From CAYWBI01 sp964456445 (GTDB lineage Bacteria > Calditrichota > Calditrichia > Calditrichales > J004): a stretch of DNA of 10,669 nucleotides. A program made the translations under genes and the position numbers. Numbering within the stretch: position 1 is the first letter of the stretch; every line of letters begins with the position of its first letter. Positions 1 through 6,342 of this stretch are shown here, piece by piece. The notes under the pieces are model-generated. The model was not told where the DNA came from. It searched no databases and was given only the letters and a program-made list of their open reading frames with translations. The stretch spans positions 1 through 10,669 of the forward strand of contig CAYWBI010000130.1 of NCBI GenBank assembly GCA_964456445.1, written 5' to 3'.

Positions 1-11
1 AGGAGCTTTAA

Positions 12-623
12 ATGATCCGTATAAATAACAAGGATTTTGCGATTAGTGAAGTTCAACCGGTCGAACAACTTGACCATACAACCGAACATATCATGGAACG
101 TCCACCGATCGTTGACGCCAAGGTTTATAAGCTGCGCAGCGGATTTGTAAAACACAGCGTTTATATTACACTGGGCTACATAGTGCAAAAGGGACAAAAA
201 CGACCGATTGAAATCTTTATAAACAGCAAAGACTTGACAAAAAACGCAGAATATGCTGTACTGACGCGTTTGATATCCGCAATCTTTCGCAAATCGAGCA
301 GCCCGGTTTTTATCCTGGAAGAACTTAGCAGCATCCACGACCCCAACGGTGGTTATCATCGAAATGGTAAATTTATCCATTCATTTTATTCCGAAGTAGC
401 CGATGTGATTGAGCGTTTCTTTATCGAAATCGGCGTTATGCCGCGCAAGACGGCTACAATCAAAGCGGAAGCAAGTTCAATTAGTATTGCGGAACAACCC
501 GTGCCGGAAGCCAACACCGCTTTTCAGATTTGCCCCGATTGCAGCCAGAAAAGCGTCAAAATGGAAAATGGTTGTTTAACCTGTGTAAACCCCGAGTGTG
601 GTTACAGTAAATGTGATAAGTAA
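12..623 (+). CDS. NrdJb-like TSCPD/zinc-ribbon protein of class II ribonucleotide reductase
   Basis: This 203-residue protein resembles the C-terminal part of adenosylcobalamin-dependent (class II) ribonucleotide reductases, which some bacteria encode separately as NrdJb. Visible features are a TSCPD-like core at about residues 48-140, including RPIEIFINSKD (64-74), DPNGGY (110-115) and EVADVIE (128-134). A linker follows, then a C-terminal Cys-rich ribbon with C174, C177, C188, C191, C196 and C201 ending in GYSKC, as at the tail of class II reductases. That tail is thought to pass electrons from thioredoxin to the active site and/or bind zinc. The ATG at 12 has AGGAG at 1-5. The TAA at 9-11 could be the stop of an upstream gene; a catalytic NrdJa subunit is my guess, but it lies outside the window. 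There is no catalytic barrel here, so the protein alone cannot be a reductase. The family call is fairly sure; the partner is inferred. Confidence 0.72.
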   Translation: MIRINNKDFAISEVQPVEQLDHTTEHIMERPPIVDAKVYKLRSGFVKHSVYITLGYIVQKGQKRPIEIFINSKDLTKNAEYAVLTRLISAIFRKSSSPVFILEELSSIHDPNGGYHRNGKFIHSFYSEVADVIERFFIEIGVMPRKTATIKAEASSISIAEQPVPEANTAFQICPDCSQKSVKMENGCLTCVNPECGYSKCDK

Positions 624-740
624 TGTCAAAAGCTGCCCATTTTGCATTTTTATAACGGCAGTAAACACTCATGGTTGAAACTAAATAGAAAATAGACAAC
701 TTTCAGCCCATATAGAATTTAAAACACAAACCATCCTGGA

Positions 741-769
741 TTTAAAAACAAGGACACAAGCGATATAAA
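741..769 (+). promoter_or_regulatory. Candidate sigma70-type promoter for the ABC ATPase gene
   Basis: TTTAAA at 741-746 and TATAAA at 764-769 are separated by 17 bases, so transcription would start near 776, about 43 bases before the ATG at 819. The same hexamers with the same spacing precede the first M16 gene, which modestly supports both. The region is AT-rich, so chance matches are likely. Confidence 0.35.
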
Positions 770-818
770 AATATTTTTATTTACTTTTTTTATGCCCTAA
801 AAAGTTTTATCCTTTTAC

Positions 819-1601
819 ATGCTTACACTTCAAAATATATCATTTTCTTATACACCCGAACCTTTTATAAAAAACCTTGATTTGCACATCAACCGGGGCG
901 AGTACATTGGGATTATCGGGCCGAATGGTTCTGGAAAATCCACCTTGCTTCGCCTAATGGCTGGCCTGCTAAAACCCCGGCAGGGGCAGACGCTTCTGGA
1001 AAACAAACAGCTCTTCAAGCTAATGCGAAAGGAAATTGCCCAACAGATTTCATACGTTCCCCAAACAATTCTTCCCCTGCCCGGTTTTTTTGTAAAGGGC
1101 GTCGTTGCCATGGGGCGGTACCCATATAGCAAAGGTCTTTTGACAACAGAGCCCCGGGCAGATACCCTTATCGCCCAGGCCCTTAGTGAAACAGGATTGG
1201 CCGGGTTTGGGGACCGGCAGTTTAACACCCTGAGCGGTGGAGAACAGCAACGCGTAATTATTGCCTCGGCCCTGGCCCAGCAAACCGATCTTATGCTATT
1301 GGATGAGCCAACTTCTGCATTGGATATTCGTCATCAACAGGGGATTTATAAGCTCCTAAAAGAACTCAGCCATAAGCAGAACAAGACAATTGTTGTGGTG
1401 ACCCACGATATTAATCTGGCCGCCCAGTTTTGTGACCGCTTGGTATTGATGGACCAGGGTCAAATCGTAGCCGACGGCCCACCAGGCAACGTTTTGCAAT
1501 TTGACAGAATTGAACAGGTTTATGGGGTAAAAGTTTTTATTGATATCAATCCTTTCACCAAATCCATCTATATTTTGCCTTTTGACGCCGGGACGGATTA
1601 A
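819..1601 (+). CDS. FecE/BtuD-type ABC transporter ATP-binding protein
   Basis: This is the cytoplasmic ATPase of an ABC importer in the iron-siderophore/heme/cobalamin class. The motif set is complete: Walker A GPNGSGKST (34-42), Q-loop Gln82 in SYVPQ, MGRYPY (98-103, typical of this subfamily), signature LSGGEQQR (138-145), Walker B LMLLDE (158-163), D-loop SALD (166-169) and switch His196 in VVTHD. The C-terminus (VYGVKVFID...ILPF) also matches the FecE/BtuD/HmuV group. At 260 residues it is full length. The ATG at 819 has no clear Shine-Dalgarno sequence, but the protein begins exactly where family members do. No permease or binding-protein gene flanks it, so it must work with components encoded elsewhere or its cluster has broken up. 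Substrate cannot be read from the ATPase; cobalamin is tempting because of the neighbouring B12-dependent reductase gene, but unproven. Confidence 0.88.
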   Translation: MLTLQNISFSYTPEPFIKNLDLHINRGEYIGIIGPNGSGKSTLLRLMAGLLKPRQGQTLLENKQLFKLMRKEIAQQISYVPQTILPLPGFFVKGVVAMGRYPYSKGLLTTEPRADTLIAQALSETGLAGFGDRQFNTLSGGEQQRVIIASALAQQTDLMLLDEPTSALDIRHQQGIYKLLKELSHKQNKTIVVVTHDINLAAQFCDRLVLMDQGQIVADGPPGNVLQFDRIEQVYGVKVFIDINPFTKSIYILPFDAGTD

Positions 1602-1714
1602 GGGCATTATTCGCCATTGATTGCATTTGTGTTTATAATCCATCTTTGATAACTTGCGCTTCCGTAAAGCAATAACTGTGATTGTTTTGCAATACAATTA
1701 TCAGTAAAAAGAAC

Positions 1715-1740
1715 GGAACTGGCGGGATGTATCGGTTACT
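1715..1740 (+). promoter_or_regulatory. Possible ECF-type promoter of the sigma operon
   Basis: GGAACT at 1715-1720 resembles the GGAAC -35 element of many ECF promoters, and 15 bases later comes TTACT (1736-1740). ECF genes are often autoregulated, so a site 60-90 bases upstream of the TTG start is in a plausible place. The -10 half does not match the classical CGTC or TCTAA forms, so this is weak. Confidence 0.25.
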
Positions 1741-1786
1741 TTCCCAAGAGAATCATGTAACGTTCCCCTTAAAAAGACATCAATAG

Positions 1787-1805
1787 AAAAGGACAGAGTC
1801 TTTTG
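1787..1805 (+). promoter_or_regulatory. Ribosome binding site and TTG start of the sigma gene
   Basis: AAAAGGA at 1787-1793 lies 9 bases before TTG at 1803. It decides this non-ATG start, because no ATG or GTG exists in frame between the upstream stop (1770) and conserved region 2. A weak start may keep sigma synthesis low. Confidence 0.7.
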
Positions 1806-2384
1806 GACGAAGCAGAAATTATTGCACTGGCAAAAAAAGGCGATCACAAAGCACAGAGTCTCCTGGTAAACCGCTATAGTTCCAGGGTATATAACCTGGC
1901 GCTGAGGATACTTCATAACAGGGAAGAAGCGGAAGACGTCTTGCAGGACACTTTTCTTACCGTAATTAAAAAGTTGGACATGTTTGATGGACGCAGTAGT
2001 CTCTTTACCTGGATATATAGGATTGCCACAAATTCAGCACTAATGACATTACGCAAAAAGAAAATACGAAGGAATAATATAAAAAGTAATGACTTTGATC
2101 CTGAGCAACAGCAAATTGAAAACCTGATTGATTGGTCGCAAGACCCGACCATGTCTTTGGACAACGATGAAATACGCGAACATATCGAAAATGCTATGAA
2201 TACCCTAAAAGATAAATATCGTACTGTTTTTATATTGCGGGATATCGAAGGCCTTTCAACCAGGGAAACAAGTAAGGTCCTGGACATTACGGAAGAAAAT
2301 GTCAAAATACGTTTATTAAGGGCACGACAATCCCTTCGTGCATATTTATCCAAATATTTTGATGAAAGGGTGCAAAATGTCTAA
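1803..2384 (+). CDS. ECF-family RNA polymerase sigma factor
   Basis: This 193-residue group 4 (extracytoplasmic function) sigma factor directs core RNA polymerase to a small regulon. Region 2 spans about residues 21-90, with the core-binding stretch DVLQDTF (45-51) and the -10-recognition helix around FTWIYRIATN (68-77). An acidic, variable linker (95-125) follows. Region 4 runs from about 128 to 183, with the HTH in GLSTRETSKVLDITEENVK. No region 3 or extra C-terminal domain is present, as expected for an ECF. The start is TTG at 1803, preceded by AAAAGGA at 1787-1793 with 9-base spacing; an in-frame stop at 1770 and the lack of an ATG in between leave no better start. The next gene overlaps its end by 8 bases, the usual arrangement of an ECF with its anti-sigma factor. 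The ECF subgroup cannot be assigned by eye. Confidence 0.9.
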   Translation: MDEAEIIALAKKGDHKAQSLLVNRYSSRVYNLALRILHNREEAEDVLQDTFLTVIKKLDMFDGRSSLFTWIYRIATNSALMTLRKKKIRRNNIKSNDFDPEQQQIENLIDWSQDPTMSLDNDEIREHIENAMNTLKDKYRTVFILRDIEGLSTRETSKVLDITEENVKIRLLRARQSLRAYLSKYFDERVQNV

Positions 2385-2643
2385 GCTATCGAATAGCCGA
2401 CAGGAACATTTGGAATTACTGCAAAAACATTTTTGCGAAAATCTGGAAGACGAGGCCTGTGAAGAACTCATCGAAGTTTTAAAAACCGATAAAGATTGCC
2501 GTATTTATTATGACACTGTAAAAAAGACGGTTGTTCTTTGCCGGGAAAAGGATTGCCCGGAGGATTTACCTCAGGATATTAATGAACGGTTGTTCAAAAT
2601 ATTAGGTTTGGAAAAATATAAAAATTTAAACGAAATGGAGTAA
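2377..2643 (+). CDS. Small Cys-rich protein, probable anti-sigma factor with degenerate zinc-finger motif
   Basis: This 88-residue protein is encoded directly after the ECF sigma gene, overlapping its stop by 8 bases. AAAGGG at 2365-2370 with 6-base spacing selects the ATG at 2377 over a longer in-frame start at 2338. The layout resembles small zf-HC2/ZAS anti-sigma proteins: a helical N-terminus (HLELLQKHF), an acidic segment (ENLEDEACEEL), DCRIYYDTVKKTVVLCRE (40-57) and a C-terminal helix (LPQDINERLFKILGLE). In the ZAS motif HxxxCxxC the His and first Cys appear replaced by Val34 and Asp38, with only Cys41 kept. Five Cys remain (20, 28, 41, 55, 60). I infer that it binds the sigma factor, but zinc binding as in classic ZAS proteins looks lost or rebuilt. 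There is no membrane segment. Function is inferred from synteny and pattern memory, not from a search. Confidence 0.6.
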   Translation: MSKLSNSRQEHLELLQKHFCENLEDEACEELIEVLKTDKDCRIYYDTVKKTVVLCREKDCPEDLPQDINERLFKILGLEKYKNLNEME

Positions 2644-2646
2644 CAG

Positions 2647-3216
2647 ATGGCAAACACAAATTCACAGACAAAATGGATGGCAGCGGTAGCTTTTACACTG
2701 GTTGTTGCGGTTATATATTGGTATTCGACGCAGATGGGCAACACAGCCGCACAGGCAGCCCCGGTTGCACAGGCACAAAATGTATCACAGACCGAAAAGC
2801 AACCACCCATGGCGCCTAACTTTACACTTAAAAATATTGAAGGAAAAGATGTTTCCCTTGCTGATTATAAAGGCAAGGTTGTCTTTGTCAATTTTTGGGC
2901 CACCTGGTGTCCTCCCTGTCGTGGGGAAATCCCGGATTTAATCAAACTTCAGGATAAATATGGCAAAGATGGTTTTGCTATTTTAGGAATCAGTGTTGAT
3001 CAGCAAAAAACTATGGGCGAGGTTCCGGGCTTTGTAAAAAAAATGTCGATGAACTATCCGGTTTTATACGCTCAACGTGAAGTAGTAGTGAGCTATGGCG
3101 GTATCGAAAGTATCCCCACAACTTTTGTTATCAATCGTGACGGACGCGCATTAGGGAAAATTGTCGGCGCCCGTTCATATGAAACGTTTGAGAAAATCAT
3201 CCTGCAATCCTTGTAG
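2647..3216 (+). CDS. Membrane-anchored TlpA/ResA-like thiol-disulfide oxidoreductase
   Basis: This 189-residue protein has an N-terminal hydrophobic anchor (about residues 10-26, after a Lys at 9), an Ala/Gln-rich linker (33-52) and a thioredoxin-like domain of the AhpC-TSA/TlpA type (about 55-185). The redox site is WCPPC with Cys88 and Cys91 inside VNFWATWCPPC, and the cis-proline is Pro157 in IPTTFVI. Such proteins sit outside the cytoplasmic membrane and reduce disulfides, for example in apocytochrome c maturation (ResA/CcmG type). ATGGAG at 2635-2640 gives a good ribosome site 6 bases before the ATG. The gene starts 3 bases after the upstream stop, so it is the third gene of the sigma operon. 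No Cys pair of a lipobox is present, so the N-terminus is an uncleaved anchor or signal peptide. The substrate is unknown, and no cytochrome maturation gene is in the window. Confidence 0.87.
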   Translation: MANTNSQTKWMAAVAFTLVVAVIYWYSTQMGNTAAQAAPVAQAQNVSQTEKQPPMAPNFTLKNIEGKDVSLADYKGKVVFVNFWATWCPPCRGEIPDLIKLQDKYGKDGFAILGISVDQQKTMGEVPGFVKKMSMNYPVLYAQREVVVSYGGIESIPTTFVINRDGRALGKIVGARSYETFEKIILQSL

Positions 3217-3241
3217 CACTCATCGTTAGATAAATCATTTT

Positions 3242-3277
3242 AGCCATGACAACCATTCATATTGTCATGGCTTTTTT
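3242..3277 (+). terminator. Intrinsic terminator of the sigma-tlpA operon
   Basis: A perfect 11-base stem, AGCCATGACAA (3242-3252) with TTGTCATGGCT (3262-3272), closes a 9-base loop and runs directly into six T residues (3272-3277). It lies 26 bases after the tlpA stop, which marks the end of the operon. Confidence 0.93.
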
Positions 3278-3290
3278 ATTTCCTGATGCT

Positions 3291-3319
3291 TTTAAAATGA
3301 GAAAATTGTTTTGTATAAA
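3291..3319 (+). promoter_or_regulatory. Candidate sigma70-type promoter for the M16 gene pair
   Basis: TTTAAA (3291-3296) and TATAAA (3314-3319) are 17 bases apart, right after the terminator. Transcription would begin near 3326. That leaves about 20 bases before an ATG at 3347 or about 70 before an ATG at 3398. Confidence 0.4.
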
Positions 3320-3346
3320 AGAGGATGTATCTTATCTTAAGTTTCT

Positions 3347-4666
3347 ATGGACAAACCAATCATCCGGGTAAAAAATCATTTCACACAAGCAATTTACATG
3401 GAAATAAATTTAAAATATAAACAATATTTTTTAGACAATGGGTTGCGTATTATCCTCCATCAGGATAAAGCCACACCCATCGCCAGTGTTAATCTTTGGT
3501 ATCATGTGGGCTCGTGGAACGAGAAACCGGGGAAAACCGGCTTTGCACACTTATTTGAACACATGATGTTCCAGGGCAGTGCGAACGTTCAGGACAATAT
3601 GCACTTTCAATTGCTGCAAAGTATTGGCGGCAGTCTTAACGGTTCAACCTCCTTTAACCGGACCAACTATTATGAAACCGTCCCGTCACATTATTTAGAA
3701 ATGGCCCTCTGGCTGGAAGCGGACAGAATGGGCTATTTACTGTCTGCCATGAACCAGGAAAAGCTCGACAATCAGCGTGATGTGGTTAAAAATGAGCGGC
3801 GCCAAACGGTGGACAACGTGCCTTATGGCACCTGGCTGGAAAAACTATTGGAACTGACTTTCCCTGTCGATAACTCCTATCATTGGCCTATTATCGGTTA
3901 CATGGATGACTTGGAGAATGCATCTCTGGATGACATCCGTCACTTTTTCAAAACCTACTATTCCCCGGCCAATGCTTCACTTTGTATTGCCGGTGATTTT
4001 GACGAGACAACCGTCCGGACATGGATCAATAAATATTTTGGGCCGATTAAGGGGGAGATGAACATTCCTGCGGTTAAAATGGATATCTCCATGCTGGAGC
4101 AAAAGGAAAGACGCCTTATTGTTGAAGATACAATACAGCTTCCACGTATTTATCTTTCCTATCCCATAAAAGGATATGGTACAAAAGACTGGTATGTTGG
4201 TGATTTGCTGGCCGATCTGATTTCATCAGGGAAAAGCGCCCGTTTGCATAAAGCCCTTGTTTATGAGCAACAGGTCGCGCAGGAGATTTATGCCTTTGTT
4301 TTTGCCACCGAAGGGATTGCCCAGCTTATTTTTATGGCCACTGCCATGCAGGGCGTGGACGAGAAACAATTGGAATCAGCGCTGTTTGAGGAAATTAACA
4401 CACTGGTAAAAAAAGGCATCAGTGATTTTGAACTGGAAAAAGTAAAGAATCAAATCGAAGCCTATAAAATCCGTGAGCTGCAATCCGTGACCCATATCGC
4501 TGATTCTTTTAATCAGGCCGCCACCTATTTCGGCGATCCCGATTTCTTAAATAAAGAAATCGATATGTATCTTGATATTTCCAGAGACGATATCGCACGT
4601 TTTATACATGATTATTTTAATGGTCCCGGTCGAACAATACTTACTTACATTCCTAAACACGAATAA
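3347..4666 (+). CDS. M16B zinc peptidase, catalytic (zinc-site) subunit
   Basis: This 439-residue M16 metallopeptidase has two similar halves, as in mitochondrial processing peptidase and bacterial M16B enzymes. The inverted zinc motif is intact: HLFEH at 68-72, with Glu150 in VVKNERRQ as the distal ligand, 78 residues after His72, close to the family spacing. PYG follows at 159-161. The C-terminal half has RLHKALVYEQQVAQ, where Val305 and Gln312 occupy the places of the Arg and Tyr that clamp substrate in complete enzymes. It should therefore need a partner, which the next gene supplies. No signal peptide is visible, so a cytoplasmic location is likely. An ATG at 3398 (Met18) is an equally plausible start: it begins nearer the conserved LDNGLRIIL, and neither start has a clear Shine-Dalgarno. 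The family is sure; the natural substrate is unknown. Confidence 0.9.
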   Translation: MDKPIIRVKNHFTQAIYMEINLKYKQYFLDNGLRIILHQDKATPIASVNLWYHVGSWNEKPGKTGFAHLFEHMMFQGSANVQDNMHFQLLQSIGGSLNGSTSFNRTNYYETVPSHYLEMALWLEADRMGYLLSAMNQEKLDNQRDVVKNERRQTVDNVPYGTWLEKLLELTFPVDNSYHWPIIGYMDDLENASLDDIRHFFKTYYSPANASLCIAGDFDETTVRTWINKYFGPIKGEMNIPAVKMDISMLEQKERRLIVEDTIQLPRIYLSYPIKGYGTKDWYVGDLLADLISSGKSARLHKALVYEQQVAQEIYAFVFATEGIAQLIFMATAMQGVDEKQLESALFEEINTLVKKGISDFELEKVKNQIEAYKIRELQSVTHIADSFNQAATYFGDPDFLNKEIDMYLDISRDDIARFIHDYFNGPGRTILTYIPKHE

Positions 4667-4671
4667 TACAG

Positions 4672-6030
4672 ATGACATTTGATAGATCCCAAATACCACA
4701 AAGCGGTCAGCCGCGTGCATTTAACTTTCCAAAATTTGAACGTTTTACGCTGGCCAACGGCCTAAGGGTGCTTCATGCACCACATCGCAAACTTCCGTTG
4801 GTAACTTTTCAACTGATAACGAAGAACGGCGGATTTACCGATCCGGAGAACCAGACGGGTATTACGGCAATTACAGCAAAAATGCTTATGGAGGGCACAA
4901 AAACACATTCGGTAATGGAATTTTCCAGCGCCCTGGAATTTTTAGCGATTAATATGAATACATCTTCAAATTGGGACGCCTCTTATTTTTCTGTAAACAG
5001 CCTTAAAAAACATCTGTCCAGGGCCATCGGGCTTTTTGGTGAAGCGCTTTTTACCCCCGCTTTTGAGCGCGATGAACTGGATCGCCAGATCAAACAACAC
5101 CTGAATAGCCGGATCGGGATAAAAGACGACCCCGCAGGTCTTGCAGCAGAAGCCCTTGGGACATATCTATATCCAAAAACACGCTATGCCCGTCCATTAT
5201 ATGGGTTTAGCCCGGATATAAAAAAGTGGTCAACGTCCCAGCTTACCCATTTACACACGCGCAATTACCGTCCCGAAAACAGTGCGCTCGTTATTGTAGG
5301 TGATTTGGACAGCAGTGAAATTGACACATACTTCGGTCCTCTTCTGGCGCAATGGGAAAATAGCCTTAGGGAAGATGCTCCCCTCCCAACCGTTTTGGAA
5401 AATCGTCAAAGCACGATTGTACTTATAAATAAGCCCGGCGCCATGCAAGCACAAATCCGCCTGGGACATCCTGGAATAAACCGCACCGCCCCGGATTATT
5501 TTGACGCCCTGTTGATGAACGAAATATTGGGCGGATATTTTATGTCCCGTCTTAATATGAATCTACGCGAGGACAAGGGCTATACCTATGGGATAAGCTC
5601 ACGTTTTAATTTAAGAAAAACCGCCGTTCCTTTTATCATCTCCGCAGCCGTTGACGCAGAAAAAGTTTCAATGGCCATAAACGAAATACTTATGGAAATG
5701 CACAAGATGCAAAATGAAAAGGTTGCAGAAAAAGAGCTGAACGATGCACGCGGCTATCTTTCGGGGATTTTCCCCGTGGCATTCGAAAGCGGCCCGCAAA
5801 TTGCCGGGGGGCTGTCCAACATCGAGCTCTATGACCTGGAAGATAATTATTATCGCAATTTGCGTAACAAATTGGATCTGGTGAACCGTCGCTCTATCAT
5901 CGACGCGGCACAAAAGCACCTGTACCCGGACAGCAGTGTAATAATTGTTGTTGCAGACAGAAAAGTGGTTGAAAGCGAACTACGAAAAAAATTCGCTAAT
6001 TTACAGGTTGTTGAAATTCCCGAAGGATAA
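4672..6030 (+). CDS. M16B peptidase-like protein, non-zinc (Arg/Tyr) partner subunit
   Basis: This 452-residue M16-fold protein starts 5 bases after the stop of the catalytic subunit. Its first half aligns from FTLANGLRVL (25-34) through to MEGT (73-76), but where the zinc motif should be it has A66-I-T-A69-K70, so both His and the Glu are missing and it cannot bind the catalytic zinc. In the second half it keeps the canonical NLREDKGYTYG (297-307) with Arg299 and Tyr306, the pair that contacts substrate in M16 enzymes. Known two-subunit M16B enzymes split these elements between subunits in just this way, so I infer an obligate heterodimer with the upstream product. No signal peptide is visible. 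The ATG at 4672 has no strong Shine-Dalgarno, and translational coupling is likely. Confidence 0.88.
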   Translation: MTFDRSQIPQSGQPRAFNFPKFERFTLANGLRVLHAPHRKLPLVTFQLITKNGGFTDPENQTGITAITAKMLMEGTKTHSVMEFSSALEFLAINMNTSSNWDASYFSVNSLKKHLSRAIGLFGEALFTPAFERDELDRQIKQHLNSRIGIKDDPAGLAAEALGTYLYPKTRYARPLYGFSPDIKKWSTSQLTHLHTRNYRPENSALVIVGDLDSSEIDTYFGPLLAQWENSLREDAPLPTVLENRQSTIVLINKPGAMQAQIRLGHPGINRTAPDYFDALLMNEILGGYFMSRLNMNLREDKGYTYGISSRFNLRKTAVPFIISAAVDAEKVSMAINEILMEMHKMQNEKVAEKELNDARGYLSGIFPVAFESGPQIAGGLSNIELYDLEDNYYRNLRNKLDLVNRRSIIDAAQKHLYPDSSVIIVVADRKVVESELRKKFANLQVVEIPEG

Positions 6031-6112
6031 TTTTTCTTGGTTCTACTGGGATTCTTGTGGGTAAACATTGTTTTTCCGGAATATAGTTCCAGGTTTTACA
6101 GACGAGAGGCAG

Positions 6113-6132
6113 CCCACAGATTTATCTGTGGG
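6113..6132. repeat. Palindrome, CCCACAGAT arms
   Basis: CCCACAGAT (6113-6121) is followed by TT and then the exact complement ATCTGTGGG (6124-6132). The same arm sequence recurs in the palindrome at 6232-6267. Confidence 0.85.
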
Positions 6133-6199
6133 TATATAACAAACAACGATTACTTTAAACTATTTTAACGGTTTATTGCAATATTTACACCGTGTTAGA

Positions 6200-6215
6200 A
6201 ACCGATAAATCGGTT
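6200..6215. repeat. Palindrome, AACCGAT arms
   Basis: AACCGAT (6200-6206), AA, then ATCGGTT (6209-6215). It shares the centre GAT-AA-ATC with the palindrome at 6232-6267, though the arms differ outside that. Confidence 0.75.
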
Positions 6216-6231
6216 AGGGTTTTTCTGGGAT

Positions 6232-6267
6232 TTATTAAACCCACAGATAAATCTGTGGGTTTAATAA
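6232..6267. repeat. Long perfect palindrome, 17-base arms
   Basis: TTATTAAACCCACAGAT (6232-6248) and its exact complement (6251-6267) flank a 2-base centre AA. The inner 9 bases of each arm equal those at 6113-6132. As DNA it could extrude a cruciform; as RNA it would be a very stable hairpin at the 3' end of both convergent transcripts. Confidence 0.9.
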
Positions 6268-6342
6268 CTTTTCCTGAAATATTTTAAAAAACACACCATA
6301 TTTCCACAAGAATCCCGCTAGTGCCTTTTTCTTATTTTAAGC

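Larger units (their letters stand above)
6048..6316. mobile_element. MITE/REP-like element with 13-base terminal inverted repeats
   Basis: GGGATTCTTGTGG (6048-6060) and its exact reverse complement CCACAAGAATCCC (6304-6316) bound a 269-base non-coding segment. Imperfect complementarity continues inward (for example AAAAACA and ATATT blocks on both arms), so the ends look like longer decayed inverted repeats. Inside are three palindromes (6113-6132, 6200-6215, 6232-6267). There is no transposase frame. I see no convincing target-site duplication. A non-autonomous MITE or a compound REP-like structure fits; a simple bidirectional terminator region is the main alternative. Confidence 0.5.

Noticed and set aside
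624..818. Cobalamin riboswitch before the ABC ATPase
   Set aside because: The 195-base gap has no B12-box-like sequence and no nested helices; only a 5-base CTGCC/GGCAG pair with an 18-base loop was found.
848..1228. Minus-strand frame of 126 codons inside the ABC ATPase gene
   Set aside because: It is antisense to a gene with every ABC motif intact and resembles no protein family; the same applies to the other frames overlapping deoA and glycerate kinase.
2338..2376. Longer start for the small Cys-rich protein
   Set aside because: The 13 extra residues come from sigma-coding sequence, and AAAGGG at 2365-2370 fits the ATG at 2377.
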